From: Nyssa sinensis
Lineage: Eukaryota > Streptophyta > Magnoliopsida > Cornales > Nyssaceae
Assembly (NCBI GenBank): GCA_008638375.1
Contig: CM018032.1
Coordinates: 51,544,501-51,608,500 of the forward strand
Length of the DNA: 64,000 nt
Direction: 5' to 3'
Below, in pieces: positions 21,396 through 34,050 of the stretch (position 1 is its first letter; each line of letters opens with the position of its first letter). The notes under the pieces are model-generated. The model did no database searches, had not been told where the DNA came from, and was given only the letters and a program-made list of their open reading frames with translations. The position numbers and the translations under genes are program-made.

Positions 21396-22985
21396 AAGAT
21401 CAATTCAAAATGCATTGTAACATGTAGACGTGCAGCCTTACCTATGGATCACTCACCCCTCCCTCAGCCAGGCGATGTGGAATGCATTACCTCCTCCCAT
21501 TACCATCTCCCCCGTAGGCTTCGCCTCACCGGTAGGCGTGCAACGGTGTGCAGATATCTCCACACTCCCTGCTAGGGTCTGGTGCTAATCCCATCTGTAA
21601 CGACTCACTCTACATGGCACAACACATAATGAAATCCTCAAAACACATTGGCTCATCAATGCCAATCCCTTTCAATTTCCATCCAAGTATCACGACTCAC
21701 CTCAACAATTCAACACAATAAAGAGTAAAGGAAACTTCTCACTGTTCACAAGGATACCCCAAGGTCTCTCGCACATGTGATGTCATCTAACCTGCCTCAA
21801 ATTAATCCATGAAATCACCTAGTGATTTATCCCAATGGCATAAATACACATTATCTGTACCACAATGCAATCCCATCATCTAGTATTTTCTAAGTACCCT
21901 AATTACCCACAAGATATCAACAGTACAATCTAAAAGTAAGGCTATCATCTCCCACCTTAGTCTATGTATAACCGAGACTAAGTGTCATGTATTAATATGG
22001 ACTAGCCTATTCATTTCATGTACACATATATCGAATGGGTATACAAATGTAGACAGTGTAGTTTATGTACTCTAATCATGAAACTTAAGTCAATATACCA
22101 AGGTTCAGAAGAATAAAACATTAGTGAAATTCTTCACCAATTTCCACTACGAACATACATCAATTTTCACACACATGTATCAACGCACACCTATAAACAC
22201 GTTTAAGCATTCTCTTATACATGCATTAATAACAACCAGTCTGTATAAAAAAAATTCATAATCACAGCACTATAACAGTCACTAAACTAGCATGCTTAAA
22301 TAGAGTAAACGTACAACATTCAATAGCTAACGCGTAGCTTACCACATCAGCACCCAGTATAAAATTTCATTCCAAGAATACACATATACATAAATAAGTA
22401 TATAACCTGTTGTACAGGTAACCAGGTATATACCCAACCCTACGGATATCCAGGCTCATAGCCTATCTTACAGACAACAAGCGTACAGTCTACTGTTCAA
22501 TCTCATTCGTTATACTGTATAGAGGCAAACATTGAATCCCAGATCATCAATAACCAAGCATACCACACATTGTACAATTTCACACACTAAGGTAACAAGC
22601 ACTCATCTAATCATGTAATCCAAACCAACTCAATTCAACTTAAAGTCTAACCCCTCCTAACCCACAATAAAGTTAATCTAAAAAGGATCTACGGACACCC
22701 CATGAAATAAAGAAAACATCTCCCTCAGGAGTACACACCGTCTCTCTTCCCTGTAGCAGCCTATACTTGTCTAAAGTGTAATTAACCGATCTACCTCCAA
22801 TATAACACCAATACTAGACACATCAAACAGGATGAAGAATCTAAATAAAGCATGCGGTCAACTACCTCTATCGAGTAATCTCTACAGATTCTCGTCAGCA
22901 TCACACTACCTCTAATGTCATGGCAACATAGTAAATACGAATGCATGCGATGCACTATAGTCTATTAGTATGCTAGTCCATAAAC
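21396..22985. repeat. Leader-like non-coding block in place of pol (element A)
   Basis: There is no coding sequence where protease, RT and RNase H should be. Parts match the element's own 5' leader in the same orientation: the CCAGTCTGTATAA block near 22238 and the 60-70 bases after it resemble those at 24565. Other stretches (CAGGTAACCAGGTATA near 22415) resemble leader segments near 24660-24700. It looks like a second, diverged leader or one from a relative. It ends beside an A-run (about 22993-23015). Confidence 0.55.
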
Positions 22986-23065
22986 TAAACACAAAAAAAA
23001 AAAAAAAAAAAAAAATTGTACCTCAAGGCTTTGAAGGTCCAAAAAAATAGGTGACTCTAGGCTGG

Positions 23066-23525
23066 CTATTGCATAACGCCACTCTGAGTGGTCTGGTCCT
23101 GCCTGCCACCCCTCTGACTGAGAGTTCTGACACTCAATGCTGTAGGTGCATGCTGAAAATACCGTGTCGGAGGTCCCTGACCTAACAGTGGCTGGGGCAG
23201 AGGCACTTGGGTATACTGATAGTAATGTGGTTCCTCTAAGTCCTGTAAAATCAGCCTCTGAGGACAGTTGGCCATAACATGGCCAGCCTGGTGGCATACA
23301 AAACAAAGTCGTGGGGTCCCCCGTCCTTGAGTCTGTACTGGTGATGGAAATGACTCCTGACTAGACCCGATCCTCTGTTTCAAGCTGGGGTCCTTCAAAG
23401 GACAAGTGATCCTTGTGGCCAGGCTGTCTACAATAAAAACAAATAATGGTCCCTTGGGATGTGGATGTGGATGTGGAAGAAGTATCAGTCCTGAACCTCT
23501 TCAATAGCTTCCTACCAGTGTGAGT
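23066..23525 (-). pseudogene. gag zinc-knuckle region of element A
   Basis: Reading leftward, a first knuckle (CFYCRQPGHKDHL, near 23435) seems to lack its last Cys. The second, CFVCHQAGHVMANC (about 23305-23260), is a complete C-X2-C-X4-H-X4-C. A Gln/Pro-rich tail with HYYQYTQVPLPQP follows. Frames are shifted relative to the N-terminal gag block. Knuckles of this type bind the element RNA during packaging. Confidence 0.75.
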
Positions 23526-23933
23526 CTAGGTGGGTATAAACATCTGCGCAGAAGAAACACGAGCTCGAGACCTCTTCGATGGTCTCTTACCAGTGTTTAT
23601 CGGGGTAGACCTAGGGATCTGTGCTGGAGTTGCCCCGCTCTGGGTCCGAGGCTCTCTAACTCCTCTAAGCTCAGCCCACTCTCTCTCAGCCCTGACAGCT
23701 CTCGTCACTACCTCCTGTATAGTGTGAAGGCATTCCTGCATAATGGTCGCTATGTCCCTAGAACCACTAGTCTGCCCTACCTCCACTGGAGCAGGTGTAA
23801 AAGTGACGGCCTCCTCAACTGTGCCATCTGCAGAAGCAGCAGCTCGGGGCCAACTATGCCACGGTGATGCAGTGGTCCTAGGCTCATCGTGCCTAGGTGG
23901 TATAAGTCTGGGAGTAGCTTGTCTCGGTGGCAT
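23526..23933 (-). pseudogene. gag N-terminal block of element A
   Basis: The frame starts with ATG at 23933 (MPPRQATPRLIPPRHD) and runs about 135 residues, with a short helix (DIATIMQECLHTIQEVVTRA) and a basic Ser/Arg tail. It is far shorter than a full gypsy gag: the central capsid-type domain is missing between here and the knuckles. Confidence 0.65.
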
Positions 23934-25230
23934 GTCTACAAGTCCAAAGAGAAGAAAAATTAATACCCCATTTTTTTTTTCTCATTAGACACAGGTGTTA
24001 AAAGAACATTAAGTAGGTACTTGTCAACACTTCACAATTCCGAAGTAACAACCACAATATGTCATGACACACTTGCCTAATCAATACCTACATAACTAAT
24101 GTCAACCATCCCTACCCGTTGGTTACATTAAACAGTTAATCACAGAGTTCCAACATAGCCCATTACTAGGAAAAATTTCATTTAAACAATGCAATACACT
24201 CACACTCAAATCATGCTAGTGTTCAACTAGCTTACCGATGTTCAACCCTGAGTGAATGCCATAGAAAAATAATACATATTTCCACAAAAGGGTTTACCAC
24301 AAGAACATTTCTATATCCATCATCCAGTCTGTACACAAAATCTTTCACAAGTCTGAATTCTTATTTTAGCATTTTAAGATCTTATGTGTCCTTTAATTTA
24401 TGGTTTTCTATTTTATTAGAGTTTTGTTCATTTAAAATTTTAAAATTCTTTCATTATTTCTTACTTTCATAGCTAGGTAATAACCCTTCATGGATCACAA
24501 CTCCTTTTGTTACTAGCTGATGGGGCGCCATCCATCAACTGTAACGCAAGACCTGAGACCAATCCAGTCTGTATAAATATCATAGTCATAGTACTATAAT
24601 CCATGAAAATCGGTTACTAACTTAGCACGCTCATACAGAATCCACAAACAACTGTCAATCAGGTAAACAACTAGGTTCACAACCTGTCTCCTAAGTAACG
24701 GCATACTGTCTACCATGTAGATAACTAAGTGTACAACCTACACCTCAAATAACTAGGCATACCGTCTATCCCATAAAGTATACGGTCTATCACATAAACA
24801 CGAGTTTCTAATCCTAGTCAACCACTACCACAAAAAAAAATTCACATGTTCCCTATCTATCGGGAAATCAAGTATAGTGTATACTCGTGCACACCAATGC
24901 AACACGTGTACATAAAACATTTTAAATAAAAGCTCAGTCATGTTCTTATCCGCGACTAGGGAGTCCGTATAGCATGTCATAATGTACACTTAACAAATTC
25001 TCACACATTATACATGTCATGTATCTCACTACATTAAATCACATAATCATGCATCATAACATATCATCAATTAACACGTAATCACAACAAGTCATGCTTC
25101 AAGTGTATAAAATCATATAACACACGAAATCCTATCGCATGCTACTAACAGTTCACACTAGGTCTCATTCTCTTCTCTAGGGTCTCATGGTGTTCAACAA
25201 CACCCCACGGTCTCTAGGTATTCGAACCTA
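23934..25230 (-). other. 5' leader of element A
   Basis: Non-coding DNA between primer binding site and gag. It is homologous in inverse orientation to the leader of B (for example 24470-24570 against 39665-39775), which shows A and B belong to closely related families. Confidence 0.7.
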
Positions 25231-25243
25231 AGCTCTGATACCA
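25231..25243 (-). promoter_or_regulatory. Primer binding site of element A (initiator Met tRNA)
   Basis: The minus strand reads TGGTATCAGAGCT, three bases inside the LTR, the classic site for the 3' end of initiator methionine tRNA. Confidence 0.9.
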
Positions 25244-28200
25244 CGTTGTCACGCCCCGAATTCTAGCAAACCCGAGGCACGAGTAACGAGAAAAAAGAAA
25301 ATAAAATAATAAAGAAATAAAGACAACTAGGGACAATCACATACATTCCACACACTGTTCTGATACATTACATAGGGTCTGGTTCACTTGTTCACGACAT
25401 ACAAAATAAGAAATAGTCTCAGGCTTATGCCCTTATACAACATTACATACGCCCCTCGGGCCAAACATAATCCACAATCACATCATCTCTAAATCTCGCC
25501 AGCTGGAGCGTCATCTAAAATATTTGTCCCACGAATGGGTCAGCTAACTGCTGGTACAATATAATGCTAATGCAAGAAACAAAATTAATGGCGTGGCATG
25601 TGCAAGTGTACAGTTATTTCTATATGGCATTCAATATCATCATGGCAGTATACGAACAGTATGCAGTATATAGACAGGATGCGCCACACACCCATGCAAC
25701 TCTATGCCCACCCATGTTTCGCTTTACGGATCTTCCCCGATGGCATGCCAGTACCATGTATGTCTCACTTCACGGTCCGGAATCCGTCAGGCCTGCAAGT
25801 ACCTAATGGCCGATTTTGGGTTTTTCACCACAGGATCTGCACCCTCATAATGCAAAGCACCAAGTGCTTAACTCACGCCATGTCCAAGGAGTCACACTAT
25901 GCCAATATGCTCTAATTTCATCATGTCACAATGTAATCTCAATGATGCATCTCATTCATACATAAAGCATGCTTTTAAGTACATATTTCATAATGTCAAC
26001 AATTCTCAAAGAATACAATTCACACACTACACTAACACATGCGATATACACATAATCATTATCCACATTATCACCCAACTTACAGTAAGATAGCATGAAG
26101 CACATAAGCAAGTGAACAATCAACAAACATGTGAAGCATCAAGTCAATAGAGCAAGTATTCCTAAACTCAATTCTATTTCTTACTTAGCACAATATATCG
26201 TACCTGATAATCAACCTCAACCCGGGAAAGTGTACTCATAGTATAGTAGGATCACTGTGAGAATACCGAAGGTCAGATCACCTTCTCCTTGCCTTTTCGT
26301 GTTCCTAAAATCATAACATGTGACTCAGTTCATTTGTTTCCTAAATGATGCTATTCAACAAATTTTATGTCTTTATTTTATAAGTTGCTAGTTTGCTAAA
26401 TTAAACTCTACTATTGAGTCTGGAACGTCCAAGAAAATAAGTTTACGTTTTCGTAGAACTCAATTCGGACATCTAGGCTCAAAAGGGCAAAACAGTCATT
26501 TTGCACTTTTCATAGGTCCTTACATTTCGAGACCTCTTTTCACAAATCAGACTCCACGGTTGAGTCCGGAATGCTCGAGATAATAAAGTTTCACTATTTG
26601 TTTACTTAATTTGGAGTTCGTTGGTCTGTGTTTCAATTCAAGGGCATTTTGGTAATTTTAAAGGTTACTACGGGTCTTTTATTTTTTCGGACCCCCTCTC
26701 GTAAAACGGACCTCACCATTGGCCTCAGAATGGTCGAGATAGTCAAAATACACTAATGACTTGTCCCATTTGGACTCCGGGTTATTTTAGAATATTTAAA
26801 TAATTAAATTAATTAAATTAACTAATTAATTAATTAATTTTATTAATATTTTATTAATATTTTATTCTGGTGGGTCAGTTCGTAATTTCTCAAAAGTTTA
26901 GGGGTCAAAGTGGGATTTCTAAAAGTTCTGGGGTCAAAGTTTAATTTCCAAAAAGTCCAAGGTTAGATTGTAATTTGTCCAATTTACTATTCTCAATTCG
27001 ATTACCCAAACAGGGGTTAGTCCAGAATAGGGATAGGATATCCCTATTCCTGTTTCAATTTCAATTTTTAATTTCTTACACCCATAGCCAAATAGCCCCT
27101 TTCCATTTTTTTAATTTAAAACAACAGGGCGACACGTGGCAGGGGCGGATCGCCCAAGCCCGACTCGAACCCGAACCGAACCCGGAGCCGAACAGTCCCC
27201 CTTTCGTCCCCGATTTTTCGGCGAGACACCAGTAGGGTTCCGGCGCCTTCTCCGGCGCCGACGAAATTTTTCTGGTGACTTTTTCATGGTTTCTGAATGT
27301 GGTTCTCTTCGGTTTTTCTCGAGGATTTCATATATATGCTCGGTTTTGGATTTAGATCATCGGATTACCACGAATAGGGGTTCAAAGATCTCGATCAACT
27401 CTCCGGCCGACCCTTCATTTTCATTTTCGTGACTGTTTGGTCATGGTTCAACCTTCATTTTTATCCTAATGGTTTTCTGCACTATAGAGGAGCAATCTAT
27501 CATTCCCAAAACCAAGTTTTAAACCAATATTTTTCCAACCACCCGATTATCCAACCCACCTGCAACTCACCTTTTCTATCTCATTTCCTAACCATTTTAA
27601 GTGATTTCTTTTGCAAAATAATCCACATTTCATACACTATAAGAATCGAGAATCAAATCTATATAGCATGCTAAGAAACAAAAAAAATCAGAATGGAGTC
27701 ACTCACAGTTTTTTGGGTTTCTCTGTAATACCCCGACCCGAATTAGGGACTATTAAGCCGTTGCGTTAAATTAGAAATCGACGCCTTAAGTAACGAGGTC
27801 GATTTCAACCCCGGCGCGCGGACTTTTAAGTAATAGTCCTGAAAACTCAGGACGCCTGTACATCACTTTCGTTGCAATCACCAACTGTCGGTTCCGTGAT
27901 AATTATATTTTCGCATCAACCGCCGGTCATCGATACGAGTATAAGAAATATAGACACGCAATTCGAGGTTATGAAATATTATTGAGAAGAATTAATTAAT
28001 TTAAAATAATTAATTAATTAAATAAAAAAAATTAATTATTGGTTATAATTAAATATTAAGACACACAAATACACACATTTAAGGCATATTGTATATATAT
28101 GTGACCAAGTGTGTATACATGTGTGCATGGATGTATGTATGTTAAAAATATGTGTGTGTGTAAATTTATATATTTATATATATGATATGAAGACATGCTA

Positions 28201-29375
28201 ATATCCAAGGGTTATAAGAGTATTGTGTGTGGGTCTTCATGTGTGTAAGTAAAATATATATATATATATATGTAAAACAAAACCCACACACACACACACA
28301 ACCGGCCAACATGGCCTGCCCCAAACAATAGGAGGACACCCTTTTTTGGATACTGCAACAAGCAAGAGGAAAACCATTTGGTGGGGCAAAATCAGGAAGT
28401 ACAAATGATGGTGCATGGTTAAAAAAACATATATACAAACATACATATTGTATACACACACTCTTGAGACATCCGAGAGTGAGGGAGAGATTGAAGGAGT
28501 TTCTAGGACGTTCAGAAGTGGGAAGCAAGAAGCAAAGGGGAGAGAAACAGTTTGGAACAAGGTAAACCCACAAAACACTTAAATTTCTCTCTCTATAATT
28601 TCTGTACGTATGAACTATTTTAAGCTTTGATTTAGTGTATATAATGTTTAAAGCATGTTTAAACAATGATAAGCATGAAAATATCAATCTAAAACACCTT
28701 AGAAACATCAGCCGTACACAAGGCAGCCATTGGAGACCTTGCTTATAGCAGGTCTGATCCAATGGAAACCAAACCAAATTTGGTTTATAGATACTGAAAG
28801 TAGACCCCAAGAGCATCCCCAAAACACATGTCCGCGACTGAAAATCTTAAGAAGCAACCCCCAACAATCGAGTTGCAGGTTACGGGTTTGAAACCCAAAC
28901 CTTTAAACACACTGTTAAAACCACTTTTGTGATTAGGGATTTCAACCTTATGAAAAATGGAGCAAATCAGAACAAACCCCATCGAGTTTGGCTCAAAAAT
29001 GGGCATATACGACCGAGACACAGGTTTGGATTATCAAACCCAAAACCAAACACATGAAGCAGTCTTGAACTCTCAAATGAATGCAAAACCAGTCCTTAAC
29101 GACTTGGGAAGGGTTTGGATTAAAAACAGAAAGAAATCGTTGGACCAAAACGCACGAAATTGAAGCTTTTAAACTTTGAAAATTAGGGCAACAGGGGGGT
29201 GATCGTGGGGAAGACGACTGAGTCGACTCGCGACTCGTTTGAAACCGGCAGGGGAGACTCGGACGCGTGTCGAGCTACGGACCTGCCACCGAATTAAAAC
29301 GACGGCGTCGTTTTGGGCCTAATACACGTATATATGCAACACCGTTTAAGTTTTAAAAAGAAGGAAGGGAAATTT

Positions 29376-29446
29376 GCTGTTCCGGGGTTTCGAACCCCTG
29401 ACCTCACGCGCCAAGCCAACCTCCCTTACCACTCGGCCATGCGCAC
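29376..29446 (-). other. tRNA-like module 1 in C1
   Basis: The minus strand has a perfect box A (TGGCCGAGTGG, 29439-29429) and a perfect box B (GGTTCGAAACC, 29396-29386), 32 bases apart, with a GGGG/CCCC T-arm. The acceptor ends do not pair and there is no variable arm, so it is a tRNA-Leu/Ser-like relic or pol III-type promoter, not a working tRNA gene. Confidence 0.55.
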
Positions 29447-29529
29447 ACGCGTGTGCCATATATGGGATCCAACTGTATATATATTATATATAATAAAAAT
29501 CAAAATAAATTAAAAGGTGCATTTTGCAC

Positions 29530-29608
29530 CTTACAGGATTCGAACGTGGAATCTATTGGAGAGGGAGGTGGCACGCTGGTCAGCATGCCACCCTATTCGA
29601 CCGTTCAT
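29530..29608 (-). other. tRNA-like module 2 in C1 with hairpin
   Basis: The minus strand has a box B-like CGTTCGAATCC (29546-29536) and a weak box A-like GGTCGAATAGGG. Between them is a near-perfect hairpin (29568-29591, arms GTGGCACGCTG and CAGCATGCCAC). Confidence 0.45.
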
Positions 29609-32501
29609 ATTTTCACCCAAAATATATATATACTATACATTACAAATTTAATTTAATTAAAATTAATTAATTAAATTAAATACTCCAAAATGGCCCGAAG
29701 CCCAAACTTGACAAGTTATATATGTGTTTCTACTATCTCAGACCTCCTGAGTCCATTGGTGAGGTCCACGACATGAGATGAGGTCCCAAAAAATTTAAGA
29801 CCCGTAAAAATGTCAAAATGACCAAATTGCCCCTGCTCCATAAACGAGTCAAACGAGGTCCAACTTAAACAAATAAATAGTGGATTTTAACTATTTCAAA
29901 CATTCTGAATCTAATGGTGGGGTCTGTTTCATGAGACAGACTCCAAAAAATTTAGACACGTTAAGGTATAAATTACCAAAATTGCCCCTAACATGTCCTT
30001 AGTCGAATTAAATTCTAAGAAAGCCTAAATTAACTTTCTTCGATGTTCCGGACTCAATGGAAGAGTCCGTTCCACCAAAAGAAGTGTCTAAAATAAAAAG
30101 ACATAAAATTTGATGAATAGCATCAGTCAGATGACTATAAATTTAAAACATTGCCGAAGCACTAAACTAAGACAAGACACGACACGTCGACATATGAAGT
30201 AATTAAAATTAATTGAAAGTTAATGGAGCTACCAGAAGAGTATAGTTTAAAAATAAATGAACTCCTAGCACATTAAATTGTGTCGTAGGTTAAAGAGTAC
30301 AAGTTTATGGAATATCCGTAAATAGGTTAGGACTTAATACGAACTAAGCATAAATTAAGAAGTATCAGTAGGTGATATTGCAGTGATGTGAAGTTAATGA
30401 GATTGTTATGGATTGTTCTTAGGAACTACAGAGGAAGTGGGAAAGCGTATTTTTAGCACTAACCCTAAAGGACCGAGGTGAGTAACCCTGCCTTTGAAGT
30501 GGAGATTTAACTCCATGAATTTGAAGAAGTTTTAAGTTCAATTTATTTGAAGCCTCGAACATCAAATTCAGTATCATATGATTCTTGTTTTAAAATATTT
30601 TCTGCTTTCATAAACTGTGTTGTGACATGCTGGGTGATCGGTTTGAATCACGGTTTTCCTTTTAATTATGTTTCAGCATGCCTGGGTTTAAAATGCTAAA
30701 TTTTCATAAACGTTCTGAATTTGATTATTCCAAATATTGAAGTTCTATTGCAGAAGTTATATATTTCATGTTTTAAATATTCATGAAAAGTACCTATTTG
30801 AAGAAACCCTATCTGTTCTGTTAGAGAGTGAGTATGAGTCCTACCTGTTAGGGACCAGGCAGCTGCTTTTGATCGGTTCAGTTGGGTTAAAGTTTTACAA
30901 GATAAATGGTACTAAGTACCACCCCCTATAATGGTTGAAATCCTTCGGGATTCAACAGAACATGCTCGGTAGTAGGATCTAATCCCCCAGGCAAATATCA
31001 TTGACAGCATTGACAGTAAAATGGGAGTCTGGTTCGAAACAGATTCCACCTAATCAAAGAGAAAAGATGACAAATGTTTTTGAAAATGGAAGCAGGTTTT
31101 CACCCCCATTTTATCATATGTGTTTATATGCTTTTAAATTGCATATGCTTTATTTGAAGAAATGTGTATTTAGCTTGAATGCTTTAAATGTTTCAAAGCT
31201 ATCTGTTTTAAGAATGCATATACTCTGTGTTCTAAAATGTACGAGCAATTGGTAGTGAGTATTTTATAAACTCTCATGTGCTAAACCACTACCAGTTGAA
31301 AACCCCATGACGAATGCAGGAATTACTCACAAGCTTAGATTAGCTTACCCGGATTTTTATCTGCCCCCTTTTAGGTGACTGATGGTAGGTTGATTTTTGA
31401 AGACGATGGGGATGAGTCTAGCTCCTTGGGAAGACTTGCTTAAGTAGTTCTTTTGGGAAATCACATGAACTCTAATTAGTACGTTTTGTATTAGCAGACA
31501 ATTTAAGGATATGTATTAAGCCCCACGGGGCAGCTGACTTAAGATTGTAATTATGAAGTCTTTAAAGTTTTAGTTATGCTCTGAATGTATGATCATGTGT
31601 ACCATTGTGAATAGCGGCAGTATTGGACGGATGTGTAAATTTTAAAATGAGAAAAGAAAAGAAAAAAATTTTCACGCTTCCACAACCACATGAACCACAT
31701 CTATTCGATACCGTTGCAGATGCGAGCCATTTCCCGAAGCCTTCAGGCCTTGGGACGGCGGTCGCCACTCGGGGTCCGCGCGAGGCGGATTTCGGGTCGT
31801 GACATTCTCTCTCTAGCCGTGCACCTCCTTCACCTTCTGGTTCCAAGCTTGAATCATGCTCTAAAATCTCTTCTCCCTTCCAAAACTCTCTCTCCCCTTT
31901 GCTCTCTGTTTTTCTTTCCTTTCTCTCCTCCCAACCGAGACCAAGATATAAACTCACACATCAACTCCCTCACGTCTCCCACTGCCAGCCCCTTTTCTTG
32001 ACCTTTCTTCTCTGTTCAGCCTCCCTCTTTTCTCTACAAGGCAGCTTTGCATTAAATGCAAAGCTGCCCTATATATATATATATACCTATAAATATCACT
32101 CATTACACACACCCTAGACACATACACTTACACGACACCACACACACACACGGTCTGTCTCACACACACACACACATAACAGACTTGTTGCACTCACACA
32201 GTGCACTCACACCACTGTTTTCCACTTCTCTCCAGCACATGTATATATATATATATACATATCTATCTATACATATACATACAACACATTTGACATGTAC
32301 ATGTATATATATATATATATATACATGTAATCACATATACATCACTCATACACATACATGCATAACTCACATTTAAATTTTTTTCTAATAATAATAATAA
32401 CAATAATAATAATAATAACCATGACATTATAAAAAAAAAAAAATTTAATAACCAAGAAAATTTTATATATATATAAAAAAAAAAAATTCCAGGTTATTAC
32501 A

Positions 32502-32506
32502 GCTAT
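32502..32506. repeat. Target-site duplication of element A, right copy
   Basis: GCTAT, identical to 17258-17262. Confidence 0.9.
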
Positions 32507-32978
32507 ATTTGAGTGTTTTTCTCAAAAGCTCCAAAGAGGATCTTTTCCCTTCCCACACTTTTTCTAGCGACCCAGTCCCAAAAAATTATTCCATGAGTGA
32601 TGAGTTCGTTACATGTGTGTGACAGTTTCTATGATTTTAGTAATAGAGTAAATCACATGTAGACCCTATTAAATATTGATATCATCGAAGTCGTCACACC
32701 ATGTGATGGACTCATGAAAAAATATCTCGCCGCAAATTATTAGGCCAAACAGGTACTCAGAATGAAACACCATTATGCAGAATGATTGGGATCCTCACTC
32801 AACAATATTACTAGATGTGGTGTTACTATTCTTTGAAAACTCTATAACTATCCTAATTTCATAATAAAGTTTTTTTTTCGGATAGGTCATAAGGAAGTTA
32901 TTTATGGCGAATCTCCAAAGATTTTAAAAGTTTGTGATTTGTCTCATCGGATAATTTCTCAGCTATGAGACAGTAATT
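32507..32978. other. Non-coding host-like DNA right of A
   Basis: No gene or recognisable repeat. Confidence 0.5.
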
Positions 32979-33430
32979 TTAGTCCATTTCCATACTTACC
33001 AACAAACAACGGTTACTTACTTCATAGCAATCTTTTCTCTCTTGGATAGTATAATCCTTCGAAATCTGCCTAGATTTCCCCCAATACGCAACTCTAAACT
33101 TTACCAATTCAATTTCATCAAGCCAATCAACAGGTTTATTTTCAAACACACACCTATTTCTAATATTCCATAGAGACCAACAGATCGCAAATGGAATAAT
33201 ATTCTTTCGTATGACCAAATTTGTTTCCCTAAATCCCAACCTTGCCACCACTCCAAAGCCCCTTTGACATAGCTTGGAACACATCATTGGACACCCCACC
33301 AATGCAAACAAGCAATCCAAACCCTCCATGCTTTTGAGCATAATAAGAGAAAGTGATATGAGGTTTCTAACACCTCACCACAAAATCTACAATAGCAACT
33401 GTCATTGTTTCAGATCTGCATAGACACATG
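32979..33430 (-). pseudogene. LINE 3' fragment (zf-RVT and C-terminal region)
   Basis: Reading leftward, a Cys/His zinc-binding segment (CYCRFCGEVLETSYHFLLLC, about 33400-33340) is followed in another frame by IPFAICWSLWNIRNRCVFEN (about 33210-33150), both typical of the end of plant LINE ORF2. Frame changes show decay. Nothing of the RT core is present. Confidence 0.65.
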
Positions 33431-33927
33431 TCAGTTCGATATGTCAGTGCTCAATAATGATATATCAATTACTCCTCATGAGCCTCAAGTTTGTGGGATT
33501 TATTCCGAGTTAAGGTTAGGGTTACGCGTGGATTCGGGGTGCTAAGCGTGACTTAACCGCTAACTCATGAGGTGGTCAAGTTGAATCGATTAACTCATGA
33601 GGTGGTCGAGTCAAATTGATTAACTCAGTCTTCAACTTGCTCCAAACTCGATGACTTAGTGTAGTCGTCTTCACCCTAGGTTTTAGAAACTCAATTTCAC
33701 TCTAAATCAATTCGAAGAGCTTATTTTTACCATACATATGTATCTTAACAATTAAAAAGGTAGCAAATCCCTCCGTTCGTGAGGTTTTCGTGGCTATACC
33801 TAAGACTTGTAAATTGCTATTACACCTTCATTTCTCAACCAAAATATTTTATTTTTGATCTTATGATTATCATTTTTCTTCCTCTACTAGTTTCATTCAT
33901 AAACCAAGGTTTGGTGTTCACTTCGAT

Positions 33928-34050
33928 GGTTTTATTTTGAGGGTCAGATTGGCAACTCACTGTTATATGCCTATCTCACAATCATTTTGGTTTTATTTTG
34001 AGGGTCACACCAGCAACTCACTACTAGATGCCTATCTCTCAATTAGTTTG
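33928..34050. repeat. Tandem duplication, about 62 bp x 2
   Basis: Both copies run GGTTTTATTTTGAGGGTCA...GCAACTCACT...ATGCCTATCTC with scattered differences. Confidence 0.7.

Larger units (their letters stand above)
27724..31804 (+). mobile_element. C1: solo LTR nested in A
   Basis: It is 4081 bp, starting TGTAATACCCCGACCCG and ending GGGTCGTGACA. TTCTC is duplicated at 27719-27723 and 31805-31809. It has no primer binding site, gag or pol inside, and is a full-length match to C2, so it is a solo LTR left by recombination. It contains two tRNA-like modules (29376-29446 and 29530-29608) and a CpG-rich end near 31730-31804. Confidence 0.88.
17263..32501 (-). mobile_element. Element A: chromodomain Ty3/gypsy LTR retrotransposon with C1 nested inside
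   Basis: The LTRs are 17263-20435 and 25247-32501 (3173 bp and, without C1, 3169 bp), ending TGTCACG...TTACA on the plus strand and flanked by GCTAT on both sides. The primer binding site (TGGTATCAGAGCT), gag with zinc knuckles, the integrase C-terminal half with chromodomain and a polypurine tract are all on the minus strand. Protease, RT and RNase H are missing, replaced by leader-like DNA (21396-22985), so the copy is non-autonomous. Very long LTRs, initiator-Met primer and chromodomain suggest the Tekay/Del group of chromoviruses. A hand count over the first ~215 LTR bases finds 7 differences between the copies. Confidence 0.93.
25247..32501 (-). repeat. 5' LTR of element A, split by C1
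   Basis: The LTR parts are 25247-27723 and 31810-32501 (3169 bp together). The two parts resume exactly around the duplicated TTCTC. The right edge TTACA is followed by GCTAT. Confidence 0.92.

Noticed and set aside
28166..28822. A 218-codon minus-strand frame in C1
   Set aside because: It covers microsatellites and LTR sequence, contains no known domain, and no equivalent frame of similar length is seen in C2.
29376..29446. A genuine tRNA-Leu or tRNA-Ser gene
   Set aside because: Boxes A and B and the T-arm are present, but the acceptor strands do not pair, no long variable arm exists and no T-run terminator is clear. Kept only as a tRNA-like module.
27724..31804. C1 as a complete small non-autonomous element (LARD or TRIM)
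   Set aside because: No pair of internal LTRs, primer site or polypurine tract is present inside; a solo LTR is the simpler reading.
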